From: an uncultured Ruminococcus sp. | Lineage (GTDB): Bacteria > Bacillota > Clostridia > Lachnospirales > Lachnospiraceae | Assembly (NCBI GenBank): GCA_900541505.1 | Contig: UQKK01000001.1 | Span: forward strand, 184,626-248,625 | DNA: 64,000 nt | Direction of reading: 5' to 3' | In this document: piece after piece, positions 35,242 to 42,568 of the stretch | Layout of the letters: each line of letters starts with the position of its first letter | How positions within the stretch are numbered: the stretch's first letter is position 1 | Made by a program: the position numbers and the translations under genes | The notes under the pieces: model-generated | Database searches by the model: none | What the model saw: the letters and a program-made list of their open reading frames with translations, nothing else | Told to the model about the DNA's origin: nothing

Positions 35242-35293
35242 ACAATAATACTGTTTGAAGAAAATGTCAATGATTATATTTATCAAACAGTAT
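35242..35293 (-). promoter_or_regulatory. Promoter and inverted-repeat operator of the MutS-like/SPFH pair
   Basis: Minus-strand TTGACA (35270-35265), 17-base spacer, TATTGT (35247-35242). The perfect 11-bp inverted repeat ATACTGTTTGA (35248-35258) and TCAAACAGTAT (35283-35293) brackets the -35 box, one arm filling the spacer. Repressor control is likely; the regulator is not identifiable. Confidence 0.65.
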
Positions 35294-35372
35294 GCTTTAT
35301 ATATCGCGGCAATGGTACAAAGCGGCAATATACTTTATTGAGGAAAACGAACTGTTTTGGTAAAAATTACAG

Positions 35373-35401
35373 TTGACTTCTAGATTAGAATTGCATACAC
35401 T
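35373..35401 (+). promoter_or_regulatory. Promoter of the repeat RNA
   Basis: TTGACT (35373-35378), 17-base spacer, TACACT (35396-35401). Transcription would start near 35408, directly before the first repeat. Confidence 0.75.
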
Positions 35402-35407
35402 GTAAGT

Positions 35408-35605
35408 AGGAAAGCAGACGCCATTCTGCTGGTGTGGCTGACACCTAAAATCCGAAACAAAAGCAGAACGTATGGGTCTGAGGTTGGCAGGCAACGATAA
35501 AACCTGAAAGCAGTGCAGGGCGTATGGACCTGAGGTTGGCGGACAACGATAAAATCAGTCACTAAGGGAGGCGAGTAGCACCAAGGTGCTACAGTCTCCC
35601 TTTTA
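35408..35605 (+). ncRNA. Tandem-repeat structured RNA (candidate type III RNA antitoxin)
   Basis: Three imperfect repeats of about 50 nt follow the promoter. Each has AAAGCAG, a hairpin 1, a hairpin 2 and a tail close to ATAAAAYC. Hairpin 1 stems are CAGA/TCTG (35415-35428), CAGA/TCTG (35464-35480) and CAGG/CCTG (35516-35532). Hairpin 2 stems are GTGT/ACAC (35432-35444), GTTG/CAAC (35483-35495) and GTTG/CAAC (35535-35547), each with a five-base loop. Sequence changes between copies preserve pairing in both stems. The RNA ends at the terminator just before the nuclease-like ORF. In type III systems such an RNA is cut into units that bind and silence the toxin. Confidence 0.7.
35564..35604 (+). 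terminator. Intrinsic terminator between repeat RNA and nuclease gene
   Basis: AAGGGAG/CTCCCTT encloses the inner perfect stem GTAGCACC/GGTGCTAC with a two-base loop; TTTTAATT follows. It ends 22 bases before the ATG at 35627. Partial read-through would set a high ratio of RNA to mRNA, as in type III loci. Confidence 0.85.
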
Positions 35606-35626
35606 ATTATATGTGGAGTATAACTA

Positions 35627-36256
35627 ATGAAAAAAGAAGAGGCATTAAAAATATTATTTAAAAGTGCACAATTATATAAGGAAAATCTTGTTAATAACAA
35701 TTTGCTGTTTATATGCATGGATAAACACAAGCGCACCAGCTCATTGACTATTCAATTTGCAACAACAGGCTTTTTACATTTAACAGGAGTAAAATTTAAT
35801 GATAGAAAAAGTATGAGTTCGGGTGAGTTTTTTGATAAATGTTTAAAAAGGCGTTTGAGTTTAGATGAATTCGAGTTAGCAAAAGATGGTACAACCGAAA
35901 AGAAATTACAGATACTTTCTTTGTTGTTTTCGAAGAATTTATCTGCGACAATAGTCAGAGATTTCTCTGCAAGGACACCTGTTTTGGTGACAGACAAACT
36001 TGTAGGAGGCGTAAAAGGATGTATAGGCTTTGTATATGAGCGGACAACCGGGTTTTATGCACCAAATACTGTGTTAAATTTGGATATTCGTACATATATA
36101 AGCAATCAATTGAGAATTATTGCAACCTATCGAAAAAAGAAAACAGATAGCGGATACGAAGAAATTGTTTATGCAGCAAAGAAAATAGATTGGGAAAAAA
36201 TAAAATACCCACAAGGTTTTGAAGATTTGCCCAAGCCAGATTTATGGAATAAGTGA
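35627..36256 (+). CDS. PBECR4-like (BECR-fold nuclease) protein, candidate toxin
   Basis: The 209-residue protein begins MKKEEALKILFKSAQLYKEN and contains FLHLTGVKFN, FFDKCLKRRLSLDEFEL, GTTEKKLQIL and YAPNTVLNLDIRTYI. I recognise this pattern as the PBECR4 family (phage-type Barnase/EndoU/ColicinE5-D/RelE-like nuclease 4), from memory, not a search. The BECR fold groups many RNases and toxins. The gene is much richer in A+T than its neighbours, which points to horizontal transfer. GGAG lies nine bases before the ATG. It does not resemble ToxN, CptN or TenpN as I know them. Its place directly behind tandem-repeat RNA and a terminator suggests a type III-like toxin; catalytic residues cannot be assigned. 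Confidence 0.7.
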   Translation: MKKEEALKILFKSAQLYKENLVNNNLLFICMDKHKRTSSLTIQFATTGFLHLTGVKFNDRKSMSSGEFFDKCLKRRLSLDEFELAKDGTTEKKLQILSLLFSKNLSATIVRDFSARTPVLVTDKLVGGVKGCIGFVYERTTGFYAPNTVLNLDIRTYISNQLRIIATYRKKKTDSGYEEIVYAAKKIDWEKIKYPQGFEDLPKPDLWNK

Positions 36257-36310
36257 TGCTGTACTAATTACGTTTTATTCTATCCTTTAGTGTAGCACCT
36301 CTATAAACGA

Positions 36311-36337
36311 TATGCTCCGGCATAAATCCGGAGCATA
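36311..36337. terminator. Hairpin between the convergent PBECR4-like and Uma2 genes
   Basis: TATGCTCCGG (36311-36320) and CCGGAGCATA (36328-36337) form a perfect 10-bp stem. Neither side has a proper T run, so terminator function for the two convergent genes is only plausible. Confidence 0.4.
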
Positions 36338-36397
36338 CCTATAGACAACTCCCCCTCTCTGTACAAAGGGAAACTCTTGTATAGAGAGATTACAAAT

Positions 36398-37186
36398 TCA
36401 AAAATTTTCCATTAATTCCGCTATACATATTTCCAGCCCGGCAAGTATCCCGGACGGTATCCTGTCCTCGAAGGCATACTGTCCGGTCTGCTGATGCTGC
36501 TCAAAATTGTACACTGTCACCATCCTCTGGTAAGAATCTACAATCCAATACTCGCGGACACCAGCCTTCTGATACTGCACCAGCTTGCGGATATAGTCGT
36601 GGGGAGAGCTGCTCTTCGACACAATCTCAATCACCCAATCCGGCGCTCCGCAGCACCCCTGCTTTGTGAGAATGTCACGCTTGCACACCACGGAAACATC
36701 CGGCTGTACTACTGTCTCATCGTCCCCGAAGAGCCGCACATCAAAGGGCGATGTGTACACATGGCAGCCTCCCTGCCTCGTCTGGATAAAGCCGCGAATC
36801 TTAAATAGAAGCTCTGTCACCAGGAACTGATGCTTTCTGGTTGGCGCCGCCAGCATATAGAGCTTCCCATTTATGAGCTCCGCCCGTGTACCTTCGGTGA
36901 GACGCTCAATATCTTCCTCCCCATATTTCCGCGCCGTATATTCATACTCCGTTGCCTCCTCCCGGATGAAAACAGGCTCCTGTCTGTGCTCGTCGTAGGT
37001 GAAAGGAAGCTGCTCTTTCTTTGTCAGGACTTCCTCAATAGCAAGCAGGGTAGCATAGCGCGGATTCTCTGTCGCCCCGGAAAAAATCTTGTTGACCGTG
37101 CTCACCGGGATACCTGATAACTCTGCAATCTCTTTGTTTGTCAGTTTCGATGCTTTTTTTATCCGCTTCAAACCAAAAATATCCAT
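36398..37186 (-). CDS. Uma2-family PD-(D/E)XK protein with N-terminal Cro/C1-type HTH
   Basis: The 262-residue protein fuses an N-terminal helix-turn-helix (about 1-55, LTNKEIAELSGIPVSTVNKIFSG) to a Uma2/DUF820 restriction-endonuclease-fold domain (about 85-255). The putative catalytic residues are in VVQPDVSVVC and DWVIEIVSKSS; LVQYQKAGVREYWIVD is the typical C-terminal strand. Uma2 proteins are widespread and of unknown role. Start at 37186 is backed by AAAGGAGACC; an in-frame ATG at 37246 is not. A perfect inverted repeat covers the start codon and upstream region, so the HTH probably represses its own gene. Confidence 0.85.
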   Translation of the reverse strand: MDIFGLKRIKKASKLTNKEIAELSGIPVSTVNKIFSGATENPRYATLLAIEEVLTKKEQLPFTYDEHRQEPVFIREEATEYEYTARKYGEEDIERLTEGTRAELINGKLYMLAAPTRKHQFLVTELLFKIRGFIQTRQGGCHVYTSPFDVRLFGDDETVVQPDVSVVCKRDILTKQGCCGAPDWVIEIVSKSSSPHDYIRKLVQYQKAGVREYWIVDSYQRMVTVYNFEQHQQTGQYAFEDRIPSGILAGLEICIAELMENF

Positions 37187-37228
37187 ATACGGTCTCCTTT
37201 CTCTTACATAAATTTTACCGTATATGGA
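37182..37228. promoter_or_regulatory. Inverted-repeat operator over the Uma2/HTH gene start
   Basis: TCCATATACGGT (37182-37193) and ACCGTATATGGA (37217-37228) are perfect 12-bp arms separated by 23 bases. One arm includes the start codon, the other lies where the promoter should be. Two operators for the encoded HTH protein are the simplest reading. Confidence 0.6.
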
Positions 37229-37244
37229 TACTATTTTCAATATC

Positions 37245-37265
37245 AAAATCCATTTTTGGATTTTT
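37245..37265 (-). terminator. Terminator after the sucrose phosphorylase gene
   Basis: On the minus strand AAAAATCCA and TGGATTTT pair across a four-base A-rich loop, 20 bases beyond the stop codon. It would end the sugar operon. Confidence 0.6.
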
Positions 37266-37284
37266 ATGCTAATTTCAATCTAAT

Positions 37285-38688
37285 TTACCCTTTTTCTATC
37301 TCAAACTCATAGGTCGTCAAGTTTGCTTTGAGCACTGCTGTCGCCTGACTTCCCTTTCTGGTAATCGTCAGCTTATCCCCATCGCACTCACAGATGCACT
37401 CGCCATCGAATGCCGGAAATGTGTTGCGGAAAACCATCAAGTCACGCAGTTTCTCCACCACCGGACGTTTAAAGTTCTCGTCCACTTCTTCCGCCGTATA
37501 GTAATGACGATTGATATTACGCCCTTCTTTTGTGCGCTCTAAAAGCTCCAAATCATTCTCACCTGCGAGCATCCCCACATAATAAACCTGCGGAATGCCC
37601 GGAGCAAAGAACTGGATTGCCCGTGCCAGCAGATAAGCATCGTCGTTGTTTCCCAACGCAGAATAATAGCTGCAGTTAATCTGGTAAATATCCAGATTAT
37701 TGTACTCCTCACTGCTGTACTTTTTCTTGACATTAGCGCCTTTGGAATAGAGCAGTTCCTTCGTCTCCTCGATTTCCTCCGGGGAGAGCAGGTCCACCAC
37801 ATCCACTACCCCGATGCCGTCGTGTGTATCCAGTGTCGTCATCTGCTTTCTGGGACAGATATCCAGCCAGTGCTTCAGGCGGTCCCCCCTGTGGGTATAG
37901 AGAGCATGCAGTACCAACATGGGAAGCGCAAAATCATAGACCCAGAATCCCTTTTCCGCGATTTTCATCTGAATGGAATAATGCTCGTGGATTTCCGGCA
38001 GGATATCCACACCGTACTCTTTTGTCACCCGCTCTATTTCATAGAGCAGCTCCCACATTTCAGGCTCCACGAAAAAGCAGCTCGTATCCGCCTTTTTCAC
38101 AGCATAGGCAAAGGCGTCCAGACGGATTGCCCCGGCTCCATGTTCACACATGAAACGAACTGTTTCTTCAAAAAACTTTTTTACATGGGGACTGTTCACA
38201 TCCAAATCTATCTGTTCTTCCCCGAACGTACACCAGATTTTCTCCTTTGTGCCATCCGCGAAAGTCAAATCCACATAAGGAGCTTTTGGCTTTCTCTTAT
38301 AGATTTTGTCCACCTGCTCCCGGGTCGGTTCGCCATTCTGCCAGAAATCCTTGTAGCGGATAAAAAAGTCCCGGTACGCGGAATCCTCTTTTTTTTCTTT
38401 AAAGTCCAGATAATAAGGAGAATGGGCGGAAATATGGTTCACCATAAAGTCATACATCAAATCATACTTCTTTCCCATCCGCTCAAGGTCAGTAAAATCT
38501 CCGAACTTCTCATCTACCGTGTCATACCGCATAGGAGCAAATCCTCTGTCCGCTGAAGACGGGAAAAAGGGAAGGATATGGATGCTCCCCACGGCATCCT
38601 TGTAATGTTTTTCAAGAATGGCTTCCATCTCCTTAAAATTTTTTCCCAGGCTGTCCCCGTAGGTGATGAGCATAATCTGATTTTTCAT
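37285..38688 (-). CDS. gtfA: GH13_18 phosphorylase, sucrose phosphorylase-like
   Basis: The 467-residue enzyme aligns along its length with bifidobacterial sucrose phosphorylase. It carries the nucleophile in IRLDAFAYA, the acid/base in ILPEIHEHYS, and the third acid in TLDTHDGIG, plus FFAPGIPQVYYVGMLAGEND. Family members use phosphate to split a glucoside into glucose-1-phosphate and the acceptor. The acceptor-side loop reads KRKPKAPYVDLTF and CTFGEEQIDLDV, which differs from classical sucrose phosphorylases and recalls sucrose-6'-phosphate phosphorylases of related gut bacteria, so the true substrate is open. It is the last gene of the LacI-controlled operon. Confidence 0.87.
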   Translation of the reverse strand: MKNQIMLITYGDSLGKNFKEMEAILEKHYKDAVGSIHILPFFPSSADRGFAPMRYDTVDEKFGDFTDLERMGKKYDLMYDFMVNHISAHSPYYLDFKEKKEDSAYRDFFIRYKDFWQNGEPTREQVDKIYKRKPKAPYVDLTFADGTKEKIWCTFGEEQIDLDVNSPHVKKFFEETVRFMCEHGAGAIRLDAFAYAVKKADTSCFFVEPEMWELLYEIERVTKEYGVDILPEIHEHYSIQMKIAEKGFWVYDFALPMLVLHALYTHRGDRLKHWLDICPRKQMTTLDTHDGIGVVDVVDLLSPEEIEETKELLYSKGANVKKKYSSEEYNNLDIYQINCSYYSALGNNDDAYLLARAIQFFAPGIPQVYYVGMLAGENDLELLERTKEGRNINRHYYTAEEVDENFKRPVVEKLRDLMVFRNTFPAFDGECICECDGDKLTITRKGSQATAVLKANLTTYEFEIEKG

Positions 38689-38709
38689 TCGCTGTCCTCC
38701 CTGCTTTTC

Positions 38710-39789
38710 CTATTTTGCCCAAACTTGTGTCTGCATCCGGATTTCCCGGTTCGGCTCCGCCAATGCTTCGTCCATCTTCAGACAGATATACATATCCTGA
38801 AGCGCCTCTTTTAAACTGTAAAACTCTTCCCCTGTCCGCAAATATTCTCCCATCCTCGCCATACAGGTGGCCACTGCAATCTCATCGTCATTGAAACGGG
38901 CATTGCCAAAGGGGTTCTTATACAGAAATTCCTCCCCCAGCATGATACCGTAATGCGACCATTCCTGGTTGCCGTATACGCCAAGGTCTATGCGGTTCAG
39001 CTGCTGAGTCACCGGAATATTTCCCTCTGTCAGATAACGGATTGTCATATCGTCAATTTCACCCCGCACACCTTGAACCGTGAGCTGACGCGTGCGGATA
39101 AAAGAATGGTACTGTGCCGGGTCCGAAAAATCAAAATATGCCACAGTCCCATTGTCAAACTCCATTGTCAGTCTGTCCCTGGAGCAGGAGAACACTTCGC
39201 CGTCAAACGCCATGCCCTCCCTTCCGTATGTCTCTGTCACATCGAACCAGAAACGTTTTCCATAGATAACAGCATTTTCAAATCCTGCCCCCAGAAATCT
39301 TCTTATTATACTGGCGCCATGGTAACCATGCAGGGAGGAGATATTGATGTTTTCCACCCTGCCAATCCTGCCGTTCCGGATGACCTTTTCCCATGCCGCA
39401 TAAAGAGGCTGTGCGAAATACTGTTCTGCCACCTGGATTTTCGCATCATATTTTCTGTAAGCTTCCCACACGTCCCGGAGAGCCTTAAGGTCCTCTCCGG
39501 GCGGTGTCTCACACAGTACCGGGATTCCTTTTTCAAATAATTTCGGGAGATATCCGGAAATGATGCCCCTCTTTATCACCAGCACCACATAGTCCGGGCG
39601 GTCCGCTTCCAGTTCTTCTACCGTCTGCACGACTTCCACATCATGGAGCCTGGAAAACCTCTCTCCTTTTTCTTTATTCCGTATAAGGACCTTTGTGAGC
39701 TCAAATCGCTCCGGCAGAGCCTTCGCGATGCGGATATAAAATTCCGCTCTCCATCCCGAACCAATCAGTCCGAATCTGATTTTTTCCAT
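38710..39789 (-). CDS. Gfo/Idh/MocA-family oxidoreductase
   Basis: The 359-residue protein has the N-terminal NAD(P)-binding fold (IRFGLIGSGWRAEFY), the CETPPGEDL segment where EKP is usual, and a C-terminal substrate-binding beta sheet with DFSDPAQYHSF. These enzymes oxidise or reduce sugars, inositols and related polyols. The start at 39789 has GGAGG nine bases upstream; that site lies within a longer in-frame reading that begins at 39810. With the adjacent aldo/keto reductase and phosphorylase it suggests the imported substrate is not a plain sugar, or that its acceptor half is further oxidised or reduced. Confidence 0.88.
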   Translation of the reverse strand: MEKIRFGLIGSGWRAEFYIRIAKALPERFELTKVLIRNKEKGERFSRLHDVEVVQTVEELEADRPDYVVLVIKRGIISGYLPKLFEKGIPVLCETPPGEDLKALRDVWEAYRKYDAKIQVAEQYFAQPLYAAWEKVIRNGRIGRVENINISSLHGYHGASIIRRFLGAGFENAVIYGKRFWFDVTETYGREGMAFDGEVFSCSRDRLTMEFDNGTVAYFDFSDPAQYHSFIRTRQLTVQGVRGEIDDMTIRYLTEGNIPVTQQLNRIDLGVYGNQEWSHYGIMLGEEFLYKNPFGNARFNDDEIAVATCMARMGEYLRTGEEFYSLKEALQDMYICLKMDEALAEPNREIRMQTQVWAK

Positions 39790-39822
39790 TTTCCATAATC
39801 CTCCAATCAAGTCTTTTTTTCC

Positions 39823-40719
39823 TTACGGAACCGGGAAGCCCCTGGACGCCTCCAGAATTTGATACCATTCGTCGTAGGAGAGCTTCATATCCAGTGCTTC
39901 TACCGCTTTTTTTACACGCTTTGTATTCATCGTTCCTGTGATGGCGGCGATACGTACCGGATGCACAAACAGCCAAGCATACATAACCGTATCGATGGTC
40001 GTATCATGGGCTTTTGCAATCTCACCCAATGTCGCTCTCAAACGCATAGACTGTTCATCCTCCCCGTTAAATACGCTTCCTCCGCCCAGCGGTGACCATG
40101 CCATAAGCGGCATACGCCGTGTAAACGCATCATCCGTCACACCGTTGAAATAATTCTCCGTTGTCTTGACAGACAGTTCCATCTGGTTGATGACAATTTT
40201 GTTCTTCATGTAGCTCTGCAGCATCTCCACCTGTGACGGAAGGAAGTTAGATACACCAATATAGCGCACTTTTCCCTCTTTTACCAGGGTGTCCAGCGCC
40301 TCTGCTGTCTCCGCCGGGTCCGCCAGCACATCCGGTCTGTGCACCAGAAGGATGTCGATATAATCCGTCCCCAGATTTTCAAGGGACGCCTCCATCTCTC
40401 TGAAGATTTCTTCTCTGGAGGATTCATAGTAGATGGTCTTATTCCCGTTCTTCCCCGGCAGTACAATCCCCGTCTTCGTCACAATCTGCATATCCTTACG
40501 CAGCTCAGGTCTTTTCCTCAGTACCGCATCACCGAATAATTTTTCGCATGTATATCCGCCGTATACAGGAGCGTGGTCAAAGGTCGTTACCCCCATGTCC
40601 ATACATTCCTCCACAAATCTTAGGAACTTCTCGCCTTCCATCTTTGCATCGGCAGCGCGCATACACCCTGCCACAACCTGCGAAATTTCAAATGTTCCGT
40701 CTATCTTTACTGTCTTCAT
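39823..40719 (-). CDS. Aldo/keto reductase
   Basis: The 298-residue TIM-barrel oxidoreductase has the catalytic tetrad visible as FDHAPVYGGYTCEKLFG (Asp, Tyr), IVTKTGI (Lys) and LLVHRPD (His), and the C-terminal NADP-site region around AAITGTMNTKR. It interconverts aldehydes or ketoses with alcohols using NAD(P)H. AAGGAGAG lies upstream of the ATG. It sits between the transporter and the Gfo/Idh oxidoreductase in the sugar operon; its substrate is unknown. Confidence 0.9.
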   Translation of the reverse strand: MKTVKIDGTFEISQVVAGCMRAADAKMEGEKFLRFVEECMDMGVTTFDHAPVYGGYTCEKLFGDAVLRKRPELRKDMQIVTKTGIVLPGKNGNKTIYYESSREEIFREMEASLENLGTDYIDILLVHRPDVLADPAETAEALDTLVKEGKVRYIGVSNFLPSQVEMLQSYMKNKIVINQMELSVKTTENYFNGVTDDAFTRRMPLMAWSPLGGGSVFNGEDEQSMRLRATLGEIAKAHDTTIDTVMYAWLFVHPVRIAAITGTMNTKRVKKAVEALDMKLSYDEWYQILEASRGFPVP

Positions 40720-40732
40720 GTCATCTCTCTCC

Positions 40733-41572
40733 TTATTCTTTTACTCCGCCTGTCGTCAGTCCGGCGATAATCTTTTTCTGGAAAATCAGGACCAGAATAA
40801 TCAGTGGAACCGTCACAATAACCGAGCCCGCAGCCATATCTCCCCACGGCATCTCATAGTTACTGGGGAACATCGCGATTCCGACCGGAACTGTCCTCAT
40901 CAAGTCATTAGTCATGAAGGTCAATGCGTAGATATATTCGTTCCATGCATTGATAAACACAATCAAAGCCACCGAGAAAATCGCGGGTTTGATGAGCGGC
41001 AGCATAATCCTGAAAAATATCCCGGCACGGGAGCATCCGTCAATGGACGCCGCCTCCTCAAAGCCCTTGGGGAGCTGTGAGAAGAAATTCGTCAAAAGCC
41101 AGATAGCCAGCGGCAACGCGAATGTGATATATGGGATAATGAGTCCCGGATAAGTATTCAATAAATTAAATTCCTTTAAGAGCAGATAAATCGGGCTCAA
41201 TGTAGCAATCGCCGGGAACATGGAAATACTCAAAATACACATCAGGATAATTTTCTTTCCCTTAAAGCGAAGCCGCGCCAGCGCGTACGCCGCCGAAGCT
41301 CCCACCAGCAATCCCAGTACCGTTGTGCATACTGCAACTACAAAACTGTTTATAAGATATCTGCCGAAAGGATGCTTTTCAAATACATTGAAATAATACT
41401 GTATATTTATCTCGCTCGGAATCCATTTTGCCGGAATAGCGGATATCTCCGACATCGGCTTTATGGATGTCAAAAACTGCCACAGAAACGGCAATATGAT
41501 GATGCCGACAAAGACGATGACAAATATATAAAAGAAAATCTGTTTGATAATATGTGCTGTTTTTCTGTTCAT
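40733..41572 (-). CDS. Sugar ABC transporter permease, MalG type
   Basis: The 279-residue inner-membrane protein has six predicted helices and the EAA loop EEAASIDGCSRAGIFFRIMLPLIKPA that docks the ATPase. It pairs with the MalF-type permease encoded just upstream. No ATPase gene is in the operon, so a shared MsmK-type ATPase encoded elsewhere is probably used, as is common in Firmicutes. Confidence 0.94.
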   Translation of the reverse strand: MNRKTAHIIKQIFFYIFVIVFVGIIILPFLWQFLTSIKPMSEISAIPAKWIPSEINIQYYFNVFEKHPFGRYLINSFVVAVCTTVLGLLVGASAAYALARLRFKGKKIILMCILSISMFPAIATLSPIYLLLKEFNLLNTYPGLIIPYITFALPLAIWLLTNFFSQLPKGFEEAASIDGCSRAGIFFRIMLPLIKPAIFSVALIVFINAWNEYIYALTFMTNDLMRTVPVGIAMFPSNYEMPWGDMAAGSVIVTVPLIILVLIFQKKIIAGLTTGGVKE

Positions 41573-41590
41573 TTGTCCATCCTCCCACTG

Positions 41591-42505
41591 CTAATCTAAC
41601 GCCCCGGTCAGCTGGTCGCCCATCGCCCTCATATAAATCAGACTGATGATAAAAACAATAACAAATACAATGACCGCCAGCGCAGAACCATAACCGAAAT
41701 CCAGGAATTTCATCAGGTTGTTATAGGCATACAGCGAAACACTCTCCGTATTGTTGGCTCCTCCTGTCATGACTGACACCAGGTCATATACACGGAACGC
41801 ATCTAGAGTACGGAATAAGAGCGCCACGAGGACCGTTCCTTTGACATTCGGAAGGGTGACATAGCGGAATCTCTGAAATACATTTGCCCCGTCTATCTTG
41901 GCAGCCTCGTACAAATCCTCCGGAATCATCTGCAGTCCGGCAAGAATCAGAAGTGCCATATACGGTGCCGTCTTCCACACGTCGGTGATGACCAGCGCCA
42001 TGAAGGAGCCGTCTGCCGTACTGAGCCACGCCTGATAGCTGTCAATAATTCCCAATTTATACAATATATCGTTGAACAGTCCGTACTGGTCATTATAAAT
42101 GAACTTCCACATCAAAGCAGATACTGACGTGGGAATCGCCCACGGTATCAAAATTGCCGCGCGGACAAGACCTTTCCCCCGAAATGCCTTGTTCATAACA
42201 AGCGCCGCCGTAAATCCGATAATCAATTCAAAAAATACCGTCGTGACTGTAAATTTCAAAGTAAATAAAATAGAGTCCAGTGCCCTCTCATCCTTAAAGA
42301 TATTGATATAATTTTCCAGACCTATGAACGGATACCCGCTGCCCGGATCGGTAAGCACCATCTCGTGAATACTCAGCCAGACCGTCCGAAGGACCGGATA
42401 AACCGCTATAATCAGAAGCATGATAATCGCAGGTGCCATCATAATCCAGGCATCCCTTGTCTCGGTCTTCTGGAGAGTACTGTATTTTTTCTTCTTACCC
42501 ATCAT
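41591..42505 (-). CDS. Sugar ABC transporter permease, MalF type
   Basis: The 304-residue protein has six predicted membrane helices and the EAA motif YEAAKIDGANVFQRFRYVTLPNVKG. It forms the channel with the MalG-type partner. The start at 42505 follows AAGGAGG by six bases; a second ATG follows at once. A very strong hairpin with a T run separates it from the binding-protein gene, which would keep permease levels below those of the binding protein. Confidence 0.94.
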   Translation of the reverse strand: MMGKKKKYSTLQKTETRDAWIMMAPAIIMLLIIAVYPVLRTVWLSIHEMVLTDPGSGYPFIGLENYINIFKDERALDSILFTLKFTVTTVFFELIIGFTAALVMNKAFRGKGLVRAAILIPWAIPTSVSALMWKFIYNDQYGLFNDILYKLGIIDSYQAWLSTADGSFMALVITDVWKTAPYMALLILAGLQMIPEDLYEAAKIDGANVFQRFRYVTLPNVKGTVLVALLFRTLDAFRVYDLVSVMTGGANNTESVSLYAYNNLMKFLDFGYGSALAVIVFVIVFIISLIYMRAMGDQLTGALD

Positions 42506-42526
42506 GGTTGCCTCCTTGTCTCTTAA

Positions 42527-42559
42527 GAAAAAGGCGGCGCGCCAGTCAAGCGCGCCGCC
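42527..42559 (-). terminator. Intra-operon attenuator between binding protein and permeases
   Basis: GGCGGCGCGC (42533-42542) and GCGCGCCGCC (42550-42559) form a perfect 10-bp GC stem with a seven-base loop; on the minus strand TTTTTCTT follows. It lies only a few bases after the binding-protein stop codon and before the permease ribosome binding site. Confidence 0.85.
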
Positions 42560-42568
42560 CACCGCATA

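Noticed and set aside
35461..35560. CRISPR array
   Set aside because: There are only three diverged copies with no unique spacers between them, and no cas genes are near. The covarying hairpins and following terminator fit a structured RNA better.
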